A stretch of 64,000 bases of DNA, from positions 16,141,931 through 16,205,930 of the forward strand of contig JARWKL010000010.1 in NCBI GenBank assembly GCA_029961685.1. The letters run 5' to 3'. Both the position numbers and the translations under genes were made by a program. The DNA comes from Aristolochia californica. Taxonomy: Eukaryota; Streptophyta; Magnoliopsida; Piperales; Aristolochiaceae. The notes beneath the pieces are model-generated. The model was not told the DNA's origin, ran no database searches, and saw only the letters and a program-made list of their open reading frames with translations. Shown in pieces: positions 19,477 to 33,499 of the stretch (positions are counted from its first letter, which is position 1; every line of letters begins with the position of its first letter).

Positions 19477-22400
19477 TAAAGATGCAAATGATCTACGGAT
19501 CCAAACCTTTTAAAGAGAATAACAATAAATTCTGAAGTGAACGTGCGGTGGGATGTTTACCCGAGTCATACATGCCATTATTTTGCCCATTTACCAAAAG
19601 TTGACCTAACGATCATAAATGATTGTAAAGTGATTTATCATGCGTAACGGGCTATATTTTTGTAAGGAATGACTTATGGATTGGGAGTCAACTCTAAGTT
19701 AAAAATCCCCCGCCTCCCCCTTTACTGACGATTGCACAACCTGATATATAAAAACTAAAAAGAGTTTACAATCCCTAATAATTACAGACAGTTTTTGAAA
19801 TTATCTCACTCTACATTTTTGTATTGTGAATTTCCATTATAGATGTATACTTTTTTCTTAAATCAAAGCATGAGTTTTCACTTTCCCTTCAACTCGTAAA
19901 CAAAAAAAAGAGATAAAATGCAAATAGATCACAACAAAATGAAAATTTGAGAGTTTAGAATTTAAATCAATTAACAAATGTAAGTAAAGAAAATTTATTC
20001 ACACACCACAAATGAACTCAAAATTTTTGTTATCCAAGTTGTGGTATTTCCTCAAGTTGAACCCTTGTAGCTTGGAATTTTATAAGAAAGAGATTTTTCT
20101 ACACATGTTTTAAAAAAAGGATATGCATGCTTGAAGCATGTTAAAGATTAAAATGGATCCAAACCTTTTAAAGAGAATAACATTAAATTCTCAAGTGAAC
20201 GTGCGGTGGGATTTTTACCTGAGTCAAACAAGCCATTATTTTGCCCATTTACAAAAAGCTGACCTAACGATCATAGATGATTGTAATGTGATTGATCATG
20301 CTTAACGAGCTATATTTTTTTTTGGAATGACTTATGGATTGGGAATCAATAGTCAATTAAAAATCCCCTGCCTCCCCTTTTTCCCGACGATTACAGAACC
20401 AGATATATTAAAACTCAAAAGAGTTGAAAATCCCTAAAAATTACAGACACTTTTTGGAATTATCTCTCTTAACATTTGTGAATTGTGCATTTACATTTTA
20501 GATGTAAAATCAAAACTTGAGTTTTCACTTTCCCTTCATCTCGTAAATACAAGATGAGATAAAAGGATAATAGATCACAACAAAATGAAAATTTTAGAGT
20601 TTATGTATGGAAAGAATTCAACGCAATAAACCAATGTAAATAAAGAAATTTATTCACACACCAAAAATGAACACAACACTTTTGTCATTCAAGTTTGGGA
20701 AATTCTACTAGTTCAACTCTAATAGCTCCAAATTTTATAAGAAATAGATTTTTCTACACATGTTTTAAAAAATGGATATGGATGCTTGAAACATATTAAA
20801 GATGCAAATGACCTATGGATCCAAACCTTTAAAAGAGAATAACATTAAATTTTCAAGTGAACGTGCGATGGGAAATTTACCCGAGTCAAACAAGCCATTA
20901 TTTTGCCCACTTACAAAAAGCTAACCTAACAATCATAGATGATTGTAAAGTGATTTATCATGCGTAATGGGCTATATTTTTGTTAGGAATGACTTATGGA
21001 TTAGGAGTCTTATCTCAGTTAAAAATCCCCCGCCTCCCCCTTTTCCCGACAATTGTAGAACCTGATATTTAAAAACTAAAAGGAGTTTACAATCTCTAGA
21101 AATTACAGACACTTTTTGAAGTTATCTCTCTCTACATTTTTTCATTGTGGATTTCAATTTTAGATATATACTTTTGTCTTTAATCAAAACTTGAGTTTTC
21201 ACTTTCCCTTCATCTCGTAAACAAAAAAAAGAGATAAAAGGCAAATAGATCACGACAAAATGAAATTTGAGAGCTTATGTATGGAAAAAATTTAACGCAA
21301 TAAACAAATGTAAGTAAATAAAATTTACTCACACACCACAAATGAACACAAAAGTTTTGTTATCCAAGTTTGGGAAATTCCTCTAGTTCAACCCTAATAG
21401 CTCAGAATTTTATTAGAAAGAGATGTTTCTACACATGTTTTAAAAAATGGATATCAATACTTGAAACATGTTAAATATGCAAATGTCCTATGGATCCAAA
21501 CCTTTTAAAGATAATAATACTAAATTCTCAAGTGAGCGTGCGGTGGGATATTTACCCGAGTCAAACAAACCATTATTTTGCCCATTTACAAAAAGCTGAC
21601 ATAACGATCATAGATGATTGTAAGGTGATTGATCATACGTAACGGGCTATATTTTTCTAAGGAATGATTTATGGATTGGGAGTCAACACTCAGTTAAAAA
21701 TCCTCTGCCTCCCCCTTTTCCCGACGATTGCAGAACCTGATGTATAAGAACTAAAAAGATTTTACAATCCCTATGAATTATAGACACTTTTTGGAATTAT
21801 GTCTCTCTACATTTGTGCAATGTGCATTTCAATTTTAGATGTATACTTTTTTCTTAAATAAAAACTTGAGTTTTCACTTTCCCTTCATCTCGTAAACAAA
21901 AAAAGGAGATACAAGGCAAATAGATCACAATAAAATGAAAGTTTTAGAGTTTATGTATGTAAAGAATTTAAAGCAATAAACAAATTTAAATAAAGAAAAT
22001 TTATTCACACACCACAAATGAACACAAAAGTTTTGTTATTCAAGTTTGGAAAATCCACTAGTTCAACCCTAATAGCTCAGAATTTTATAGGAAAGAGATT
22101 TTTCTACAGATATTTTAAAAAATGGATATGCATCTTGAAAAACATGTTAAAGATGCAAGTGACCTATGGATCCAAACCTTTTAAAGCGAATAACAATAAA
22201 TTTTCAAGTGAACAAGCGGTGGGATATTGACCTGACTCAAAAAATGCCATTATTTTGCCCACTTACAAAAATCTGACCTAACGATCATAGATGATTATAA
22301 AGTGATTTATCATTTGTAACCGGCTATATTTTTTGTATGGAATGACTTATGGATTGGGAGTCAATTCTAAGTTAAAAATCCCCGGCCTCCCCCTTTCCCG

Positions 22401-25400
22401 ACAATTGTAGAACCTGATATTTAAAAACTAAAAAGAGTTTACAATCCCTAAAAATTATAGACACTTTTTGGAATTACCTCTCTCTACGTTTTTGCATTGT
22501 AAATTTATATTTTAGATGTAAAATCAAAACTTGAGTTTTCACTTTCCCTTCATCTCGTAAAAAAAAAAAAGATAAAAGGCAAATAGTCACAACTAAATGA
22601 AAATTTTAGAGTTGATGTATGGAAAGAATTTAAAGCAATAAAAAAATGTAAGTAGAGAAAATTTATTCACACACCACAAATGAACACAAAAGTTTTGTTA
22701 TCCAAGTATGGGAAATTCCACTGGTTCAACCCTAATAGCTAGAAATTTTATAAGAAAGAAATTTTCCTACACAAGTTTTAAAAAATAGATATGCATGCTT
22801 GAAACATGATAAAGATGCAAATGACCTATGGATCCAAACATTTTAAAGAGAATAACATTAAATTTTCCAGTGAACGTGTGGTGAGATATTTACCTGAGTC
22901 AAACAAGTGATTACTTTGCCCATTTACATAAAGCTGACCTAACGATCATAGATGATTGTAAAGTGATTAATCATGAGTAACGGGCTATATTTTTTTAAGG
23001 AATGACTTATGGATTGGGAGTAAACACTTAATTAAAAATCCCCCGTCTCCCCCTTTTCCCGATGATTGCAAAACCTGATATATAAAAACTAAAAAGAGTT
23101 TACAATCCCTAAAAATTAAAAAAACTTTTTGGAATTATCTCTCTCTACATTTGTGCATTGTGCATTTCCATTTTAGATTTATACTTTTTTCTTCAATCAA
23201 AACTTGAGTTTTCACTTTGCGTTCATCTCGTAAACAAAAACAAGAGATAAAAGGCAAATAGTTCACATCAAAATGAAAATTTTAGAGTTTATATATGGAA
23301 AGAATTTAAAGAAATAAAAAAATTTAATAAAAAGAAAATTTATTCACACACCACAAATGAAAACAAAATTTTTGTTATCCAAGTATGAAAAATTCCACAA
23401 GATCTACCCTAATAGCTTGGTATTTTATAACAAAGAGATTTTTCTACACATGTTTTAATAAATGGATATGCATGCTTGAAACAAGTTAAGGATGCAAATG
23501 ACCTATGGATCCAAACCTTTTAAAGAGAATACAATTAAATTCTCAAGTGAACGTGCGTTGGGATATTTACCCGAGTCAAACATTCTATTATTTTACCCAT
23601 TTACAAAAAGTTGACCTAACTATCATAGATGATTTTAAAGTGATTTGTCGTGCGTAATGGGCTATATTTTTTTAATAAATGACTTATGGATTGGGAGTCA
23701 ACACTCACTTAAATATGCCCCGCCACCCCCTTTTCTTGGCAATTGCAGAACCTGATAAATAAAAACAAAAACGAGTTTCCAATTCGTAAAAATTACAGAC
23801 ACTTTTTGGAATTATCTCTCTCTATATATGTGATTTGTGAATTTCCATTATAGATGTATACTTTTTTCTTAAATCAAAACATGAGTTTTCAATTTTCCTT
23901 CATCTCGTAAAAAAAAAGAGAGATAAAAGGCAAATAGACCACAACAAAATGAAAATTTTAGTGTTTATGTATGGAAATAATTTAATGCACTAAAAAAATG
24001 TAATTAAAGAAAATTTATTCACACACCACAAATGAACATAAAAGTTTTGTTATCCAAGTTTGGGAAATTCCACTAGTTCAACCCTTATACCTCAGAAATT
24101 TATATGAAAGAGATTTTTCTACACATGTTTTAAAATATGGATATGCATGCTTGAAACATGTTAAAGATGCAAATGACCTATGGATCCAAACCTTTTAAAT
24201 ATTATAACACTAAACTTTCAAGTGAACGAGCGGTGGGATAATTACCAGAGACAAACAAGCCATTATTTTGCCCACTTACAAAAAGCTGACCTAACGATCA
24301 TAGATGATTTTAAAGTTATTTATCATGCATAATGGGCTATATTTTTCTAAGGAATGACTTATGCACTGGGAGTCAACACTCAGTTAAAAATACCCCACCT
24401 CCCCCTTTTTCCAAACGATTCCAGAACCTGATATATAAAAACTAAAAAGAGTTTACAATCCCAATGAATTACAGACACCTTTTGGAATTATCTCTCTCTA
24501 CATTTGTGCATTGTGCATTTCCATTTTAGATGTATACTTTTTTCTTAAATCAAAAGATGAGTTTTCACTTTTCCTTCATCTCGTAAACAAAAAAAAAGAG
24601 ATAAAAGGCAAATAGATTACAACAAAATGAAAATTTTAGAGTTTTATGTATGGAAAGAATTTATAGAAATAAATAAAACTAAGTAAAGAAAATTTATTCA
24701 CATACCACAAATGAACAGAAAATTTTTGTTATCCAAGTTTGGGAATTTCCTGAAATTCAACCCTAATAGCTCAAAATTTTATAAGAAAGAGTTTTTTCTA
24801 CACATGTTTTAAAAAATGGATATGCATGCTTGAAACATGTTAAAGATGCAAATGACCTATGGATCCAAACCTTTTAAAAAGAATAACATAAAATTCTCAA
24901 GTGAACGTGCGGTGGCATATTTACCTGAGTCAAACAAGCCATTATTTTGCCCATTTAAAAAAAGCTGACCTAACAATCATAGATGATTGTAATCTGATTT
25001 ATCATGCATAATTGGCTATATTTTTGTAAGGCATGACTTATGGATTGGGAGTCAACACTCAGTTAATAATCCCCCGCCTCCCCCCTTTTCCCGATGATTA
25101 CAGAACCTGATATATAAAAACTAAAAAGAGTTTAAAATCCTTATAAATTATAGACACTTTTTGGAATTATCTCTTTACACATTTGTGCAATGTGAATTTC
25201 TATTATAGATTTATACTTTTTTCTTAAATCAAAATATGATTTTTCACGTTCCCTACATATTGTAAACAAAAAAAAAAAGAGAAAAGGCAAATAAATCACA
25301 ACAAAATGAAAATTTTAGAGTTTATGTACGGAAAGAATTAAATCAATGAACAAATGTAAGTAAATAAAATATATTCACACACGACAAATCAACACAAAAG

Positions 25401-27310
25401 GTTTGTTATCCATGTTTGCGAAATTCCACTAGTGCAACCCAAATAGCTCAAAATTTTATAAGATAGAGATTTTTCTACACATGTTTTAAAAAATGGATAT
25501 GCATGCTTGAACCATGTTAGAAATGCAAAGGATCTAAGGATCCAAACCTTTTAAAGAGAATAACATTAAATTTTCAAGTGAACGTGCGGTGGGATATTTA
25601 CCCGAATCAAACATGCCATTATTTTTCCCACTTACAAAAAGTTGACCTAATGATCATAGATGATTTTGAAGTGATTTATCTTCCATAACTGGCTATATTT
25701 TATTTAGGAAAGACTTATCGATTGGGAGTCAACTTTAAGTTAAAAATCCCCCGCCTCCCCCTTTTCCCGACGATTGTAGAACCTGATATATAAAAACTAA
25801 AATGAGTTTACAATCCCTAAAACTTAGAGACACGTTTTTTAATTATCCATCTCTATATTTGTGCATTGTCCATTTCGATTTTAGATGTATACTTTTTTCT
25901 TAAATCAAAAATTGAGTTTTTACTTTTCCTTAATCTCATAAACAAAAAAAAGAGATACATGGCAAATAGATCACATCAAAATGAAAATTTTATAGTTTAT
26001 GTATGGAAATAATTTAAAGAAATATACAAATGCAAGTAAAGAAAATTTATTCACACACCACTTGTGAATAAAAAAGTTTTGTTATCCAAGTTTGGGAAAT
26101 TCCTCTAGTTCAACCCTAATTGTTCGGAATTTTCTAAGAAAGAGATTTTTCTACACATGTTTTAAAAAAAGGATAAGCATGCTTGAAACATGTTAAAATT
26201 GCAAATGACCTATTGATCCAAACCTTTTAAAGAGAATAACATTAAATTCTCAAGTGAACGTGCGGTGGGATATTTACTCAAGTCAAACAAGCCATTATTT
26301 TGCCCATTTAAAAAAAGCTAACCTAACGATCATAGAGGATTGTAAAGTGATTGATCATGCGTAACGGGCTATATTTGTGTAAGGAATGACTTATGGATTG
26401 GGAGTCCACACTCAATTAAAAGTCCCCCGCCTCCCCCTTTTCCCGACGATTGTAGAACCTGATATATAAAAACCAAAAAGAGTTTACAATCTCTAAAACT
26501 TACAGAAAATTTTTAGAATTATCTCTCTCTACATTTGTGCATTGCGTATTTCTATTTTAGATATATACTTTTTTCTTAAATCAAAACTTGAGTTTTCACT
26601 TTCCCTTCATCTCGTAAACAAAAAAAAGAGATAAAAGGCAAATAGATCACAACAAATGAAAATTTGAGAGCTTATGTATGGAAAGAATTTAAAGAAATAA
26701 AAAAATGTAAGTAAATAAAATTTATTCACACAGCGCAAATGAACACAAAAGTTTTGTTATCCAAGTTTGGGTAATTCCTCTTGTTCAACCCTTATAGCTC
26801 GGAATTTTATTAGAAAGAGATTTTTCTACACATGTTTTAAAAAATGGAAATGCATGCTTGAAACATGTTAAAGATGCAAATGACCTTTGGATCCAAACCT
26901 TTTAAAGAGAATAACATTAAATTCTCAAGTGAACATGCGGTGGGATATTTAGCCGAGTCAAACAAGCCATTATTTTGCCCATTTACAAAAAGCTGACCTA
27001 ACAATCATAGATGATTGTAAGGTGATTGATCATGAGTAATGGGCTATATTTTTGTAAGGAATGACTTATGGATTGGGAATCAACACTCAGTTAAAAATCC
27101 CCTGCCTCCCCCTTTTCTCGACGATTGCAGAACCTGATATATAAAAACTAAAAAAAGTTTACAATCCCTATGTATTACAGACACTTTTTGGAATTATCTC
27201 TCTCAACATTTTTGCATTGTGCATTTCAATTTTAGAAGTAGACTTTTTTTTAGGTCAAAACTTGAGTTTTCACTTTCCCTTCATCTCGTAAACAAAAAAA
27301 GGAGATACAA

Positions 27311-27330
27311 GGAAAATAGATGATTGTAAA
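27311..27330 (+). repeat. Deletion junction in a truncated monomer
   Basis: The segment that normally reads AAATAGATCACAAC passes directly into the later ATAGATGATTGTAAAG block. ATAGAT is present at both ends of the lost stretch of about 370 bp, so the deletion is microhomology-bounded. Landmark spacing across it (26886 to 27858) is about 972 bp, as expected for two monomers minus 370 bp. Confidence 0.75.
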
Positions 27331-30300
27331 GTGATTTATCATTTGTAATGGGCTATATTTTTTGTATGGAATTACTTATGGATTGGGAGTCAACTCATAA
27401 GTTATAAATCCCCGGCCTCCACCTTTTCCCGACAAATGTAGAACCTGATATATAAAAATTAAAAAGAGTATACAATCCCTAAAAATTATAGACACTTTTT
27501 GGAATTATCTCTCTCTACATTTGTTTATTGTCCATTTATATTTTAGATGTAAAAACAAAACCTGGGTTTTCACTTTCCCTTCTTCTCGTAAAAAAAAAGA
27601 AAGATAAAAGGCACATATATCACAACACAATGAAAATTTTAGAGTTTATGTATGGAAAGAATTTAAAGCAATAAACAAATGTAGGTATAGAAAATTTATT
27701 CACACACCACAAATGAACACAAAAGTTTTGTTATCCAAGTATGGGAAATTCCACAAGTTCAACCCTAATAGCTCGGAATTTTATAAGAAAGAAAATTTTC
27801 TCAACATGTTTTAAAAAATAGATATGCATGCTTGAAACATGTTAAACATGCAAATGACCAATGGATCCAAACATTTTAAAGAGAATAACATTAAATTCTC
27901 TAGTGAACGCGCGGTGAGATATTTCCCTGAGTCAAACAAGCCATTATTTTGCCCATTTACAAAAAGATGACCTAATGATCATAGATGATAGTAAAGTCAG
28001 TTATCATGCTTAACGGGCTATAATTTTTTTAAAGAATGACTTATGGATTGGGAGTCAACACTCAGTTAAAAATCCCCCACCTCCCCCTTTTCCCGACGAT
28101 TGCAAAACCTGATATATAAAAACTAAAAAGAGTTTACAATCCCTAAAACTTATAGACACTTTTTGGAATTATCTCTCTCTACATTTGTACATTGTGCATT
28201 TCCATTTTAGATGTATACTTTTTTCTTAAATAAAAACTTGAGTTTTCACTTTCCCTTCATCTCGTAAACAAAAAAAAGAGAAAAAAGGCAAATAGATCAC
28301 AACAAAATGAAAATTTTTGAGTTTATGTATGGAAAGAATTTAAAGCAATGAAAAAATGTAAGAAAATAAAATTTATTCACACGCCACAAATGAACACAAA
28401 AGTTTTGTTATTCAAGTTTGGGAAATTCCATTAGTTAAACCCTAATAGCTCGGAATTTTATAATAAAGAAATTTTTCTACAAATGTTTAAAAATATGGAT
28501 ATGCATGCTTGAAACATGTTAAAGATGCAAATGACCTATGGATCCAAACAATTTAAAGAGAATAACAATAAATTCTCAAGTTAACGTGCAGTGGGATATT
28601 TACCCGAGTCAAACAAACCATTATTTTGCCCATTTACAAAAAGCTGACTTGACCAACATAAATGATTTTAAAGTGATTGATCATGCGTAACATGCTATAT
28701 TTTTTGTAAGGAATGACTTATGCATTGGGAGTAACACTCAGTTAAAAATCCCCCATCTCCCCCTTTTCCCAACGATTGTAGAACCTGATATATAAAAACT
28801 AAAAAGAGTCTACAATCCTTATGAATTATAGACACTTTTTTGAATTCTCTCTCTCTACATTTGTGCATTGTGCATTTATATTTTAGATGTATACTTTTTT
28901 CCTAAATCGAAACTTGATTTTTCACTTTCCCTTCATCTTGTAGATAGAAAAAAAGAGATAAAAGGCAAGTAGATCACAATAAAATGAAAATTTTAGAGTT
29001 TATGTATGGAAAGGATTTAAAGGAATGAACAAATGTAAGAAAATAAAATTTATTCACACGCCACAAATGAACACAAAAGTTTTGTTATCCAAGTTTGGGA
29101 AATTCCACTAGTTAAACCCTAATAGCTCGGAATTTTATAAGAAAGAGATTTTTCTACACATGTTTTAAAATATGGATATGCATGCTTGAAACATGTTAAA
29201 GATGCAAATGACCTATGGATCCAAACCATTTAAAGAGAATAACAATAAATTCTCAAGTTAACGTGTAGTGGGATAATTACCCGAGTCAAACTAAACATTA
29301 TTTTGCCCATTTACAAAAAGCTGACCTAACGATCAAAGATGATTGTAAAGTTGTTTACCATGCGCAACAGACTATATTTTTATAAGGAATGACTTATTGA
29401 TTGGGAGTCAACACTCAATTAAAAATCCCCCGCCTCCCCCTTTTCCCCACGATTGCAGAACCGGATATATAAAAACTAAAAAGAGTTTACAATCCCTAAA
29501 AATTACATACTCCTTTTGGAATTGTCTCTCTCTACATTTGTGCATTGTGCATTTCCATTTTTAATTTATACCTTTTTCTTAAATGAAAACATGAGTTTTC
29601 ACTTTCCCTTCATCTCATAAACAAAAAAAAGAGATAGAAGGAAAATAGAGCTCAATAAAATGAAAATTTGAGACTTTGTGTATGGAAAGAATTTAAACAA
29701 ATAAACAAATGTAAGTAAAGAAAATTTATTCACACACGAAAAATGAACATAAAAGTTTTGTTATCCAAGTTTGGGAATTCCTCAAGTTCAACCCTACTAG
29801 CTCGAAATTTTATAAGAAAGAGATTTTTCTACACATGTTTTAAAAAAGGACATGCATGCTTGAAACATGTTAAAGATGCAAATCACCTATGGATCCAAAC
29901 TTTTTAAAGAGAATGACTTTAAATTCTCAAGTGAACGTGCGGTGGGATTTCTACTCGAGTCAAAGTAGACATTACTTTGCCTACTTACAAAAAGCTGACC
30001 TAACGATCATAGATGATTGTAATGTGAATCTTCATGCGTAACGGGCTATATATTTTTAAGGAATGACTTATGGATTGGGAGTGAACACTTAGTTAAAAAT
30101 TCCCCGCATCCCTCTTTTCCCGACGATTACAGAACCGGAGATATAAAAACTAAAAAGAGTTTACAATCCCTAAAAATTACAGAAACTTTTTTGAATTATC
30201 TCTCTCTACATTTGTGCATTTTGCATTAACATTTTAGATGTAAAATCAAAACATGAGTTTTCACTTCCCTTCATAAAAAAAAAGACATAAAAGGCAAATA

Positions 30301-33300
30301 TACCACAACAAAATGAAAATTTTAGAGTTTATGTATGGAAAGAATTTAAAGCAATAAAAAAATATAAATAAAGAAAATTTATTCACACACCACAAATGAA
30401 CACAAAAATTTTGTTATAGTTTGGGAAATTCCACTAGATCAACCCTAATAGCTCGAAATTTTATAAGAAATAGATTTTTCTACACATGTTTTAAAAAATG
30501 GATATGCATGCTTGAAACATATTAAAGAGGCAAATGACCTATGGATCCAAACCTTTTAAAGAGAATAACACAAAATTTTCAAGTGAATGTGCGGTGGGAT
30601 ATGGACTCGAGTCAAACAAGCCATTATTTTGCCCACTTACAAAAAGCTGACCTAACGATCATAGATGATTGAAAAGTGATTTATCATGCATAACGGGCTA
30701 TATTGTTTTAAGGAATGACTTATGGATTGGGAGTCATATCTAAGTTAAAAATCCCCTGCCTCCCCTTTTTCCCGACGATTGTTGAACCTGATATATAAAA
30801 ACTAAAAAGAGTTTACAATCCCTAAAAATTACAGACACTTTTTGGAATTATCTCTCTCTACATTGGTGCATTGTCCATTTCCATTTTAGATGTATAAATT
30901 TTTCTTAAATCAAATTTAAGTTTTCACTTTCCCATGATCTCGCAAAACAAAAAAATGAAATAAAAGGCACGAAGATCACAACAAAATGAAAATTTGAGAG
31001 TTTATGTATGAAAATAATTTAAAGCAATGAAAAAATGTAAGTAAATAAAATTTATTCACACACCACAAATGAACACAAAATTTTTGTTATACAAGTTTTG
31101 GAAATTCCACTAGTTCAACCCTATTAGCTCGGAATTAATAAGAAACAGATTTTTCTACACATGTTTAAAAAAATGGATATGCATACTTGAAACATGTTAA
31201 AGATGCAAATGACCTATGGATCCAAACCTTTTAAAGAGAATAACATTAAATTCTCATGTGAACATGCGTTGAGATATTTACCCGAGTTAAACAAGCCATT
31301 ATTTTGCCCATTTACAAAAAGCTGATTGTAAAGTGATTTATGTTGCGTAACGGGCCATATTTTTGTAAGGGATGACTTATGGAATGGGAGTCAACACTCA
31401 ATTAAAAATACCCCTCCTCCCCCTTTTTCCGACGATTGCAGAACCTGATATATAAAAACTTAATAAAACGTTACAATCCCTAAAAATTAGAGACACTTTT
31501 TGGAATTATCTCTCTCTACATTTGTGCATTGTGCATTTCCATTTTAGATGGATACTTTTTTCTTAAATCAAAAATTGAGTTTTCACTTTCTCTTCATCTC
31601 GTAAACAAAAAAAAAAGAGATAAAAGGCAAATAGATCACAACAAAATAAAAATTTTAGAGTTTTTGTATGGAAAGAATTTAAATAAATAAACTAATGTAA
31701 GTAAAGAAAATTTATTCACACACCATAAATCAACACAAAAGTTTTGTTATCCAAGTTTGGGAAATTCCACAAGATCAACCCTAATAGCTTGGTATTTTAT
31801 AAGAAAGAGATTTTTGTACACATGTATTAATAAATGGATATGCATGCTTGGAACATGTTAAATATGCAAATGACCTATGGATCCAAACCTTTTCAAGGGA
31901 ATAACATGAAATTCTCAAGTGAACGTGCGGTGGGATATTTACCCAAGTCAAACATGCCATTATTTTACCCATTTACAAAATGCTGACCTAACAATCATAG
32001 ATGAATTTACAGTAATTTATCATGTGTAACGGGCTATATTTTTGTAAGGAATGACTTATGGATTGGGAGTCAACACTCTGTTAAAAATTCCCCGCCTCTC
32101 CCTTTTCCCGACAATTGCCTTGATATATAAAAACTAAAAACAGTTAACAATTCCTAAAAATTACAGACACTTTTTGGAATTATCTCTCTCTTCATTTTTG
32201 GATTGTTCATTTCCATTTTAGTTGTATACTTTTTCTTAAATCGAAACTTGAGTTTTCTCGTAAACAAAAACAAAGAGATAAAAGACAAATAGATCACAAC
32301 AAAATGAAAATTTTAGAGTTTATGTATGGAAATAATTTAAGGCAATAAAAAAATGTAAGTAAAGAAAATTTATTTACACACCACAAATGAATACAAAATT
32401 TTGTTATCCAAGTTTGGGAAATTCCAGTAGTTCATCCGTAATAGCTCGAAATTTTATAAGAAAGAGATTTTTCAACACATGTTTTAAAAAATGGATATGC
32501 ATGCTTGAAACATGTTAAACATGCAAATGACCTATGGATCCAAACCTTTTAAAGAGAATAACATTAAATTCTCAAGAGAATGTGCGGTGGGATATTTACC
32601 CGAGTAAATCAAGCCAATTTTTGCCCCCTTACAAAAAACTAACCTAACGATCATAGATGATTCTAAAGTGATTTATCATGCGTAACGGGATATATTTTTT
32701 TAAGGAATGACTTATGGATTGGGAGTCAACTCTCAGTTAAAAATCCCCAGCCTCCCCCTTTTCCTGACGATTGCAGAACCTGATATATTAAAACTAAAGA
32801 GAGTTTACAATTTCTAAAAATTACAGACACTTTTTGGAATTATCTCTCTCTAAATATGTGCATTGTGCATTTCCATTATAGATGTATGCTTTTTTCTTAA
32901 ATCAATACTTGAGTTTTCACTTTCTCTTCTTCTCGTAAATGAAAAAAAAGATAAAAGGCAAATAATCCCAACAAAATTAAAATTTTAGAGTTTATGTATG
33001 GAAAGAATTTAAAGCAATAAATAATGTAAGTAAAGAAAATTTATTCCCACACCAATAATGAACACAAAAGTTTTGGTATCCAAGTTTTGGAAATTCCACT
33101 AGTTCAACCCTAATAGCTTGGAATTTTATAATAAAGAGATTTTTCTACACATTTTTAAAATATGGATATGCATGCTTGAAACATGTTAAAGATGCAAATG
33201 ACCTATGTATCCAAACCTTTTAAAGAGAATAACATTAAATTCTGCAGTGAACGTGTAGTGGATATTTACCCGAGTCAAACAAACCATTATTTTTCCCAGT

Positions 33301-33499
33301 TACAAAATGTTGTCCTAACGATCATAGATTATTGTAAAGTGATTTATCAAGCGTATCGGGCTATATTTTTGTAACGAATTACTTATGGATTGGGAGTCAA
33401 TGCTTAGTTAAAAATCCCCCACATCCCTCTTTTCCTAACGATTACAGAACCAGATATATAAAAACTAAAAAGAGTTTACAATCCCTAAAAATTACAAAC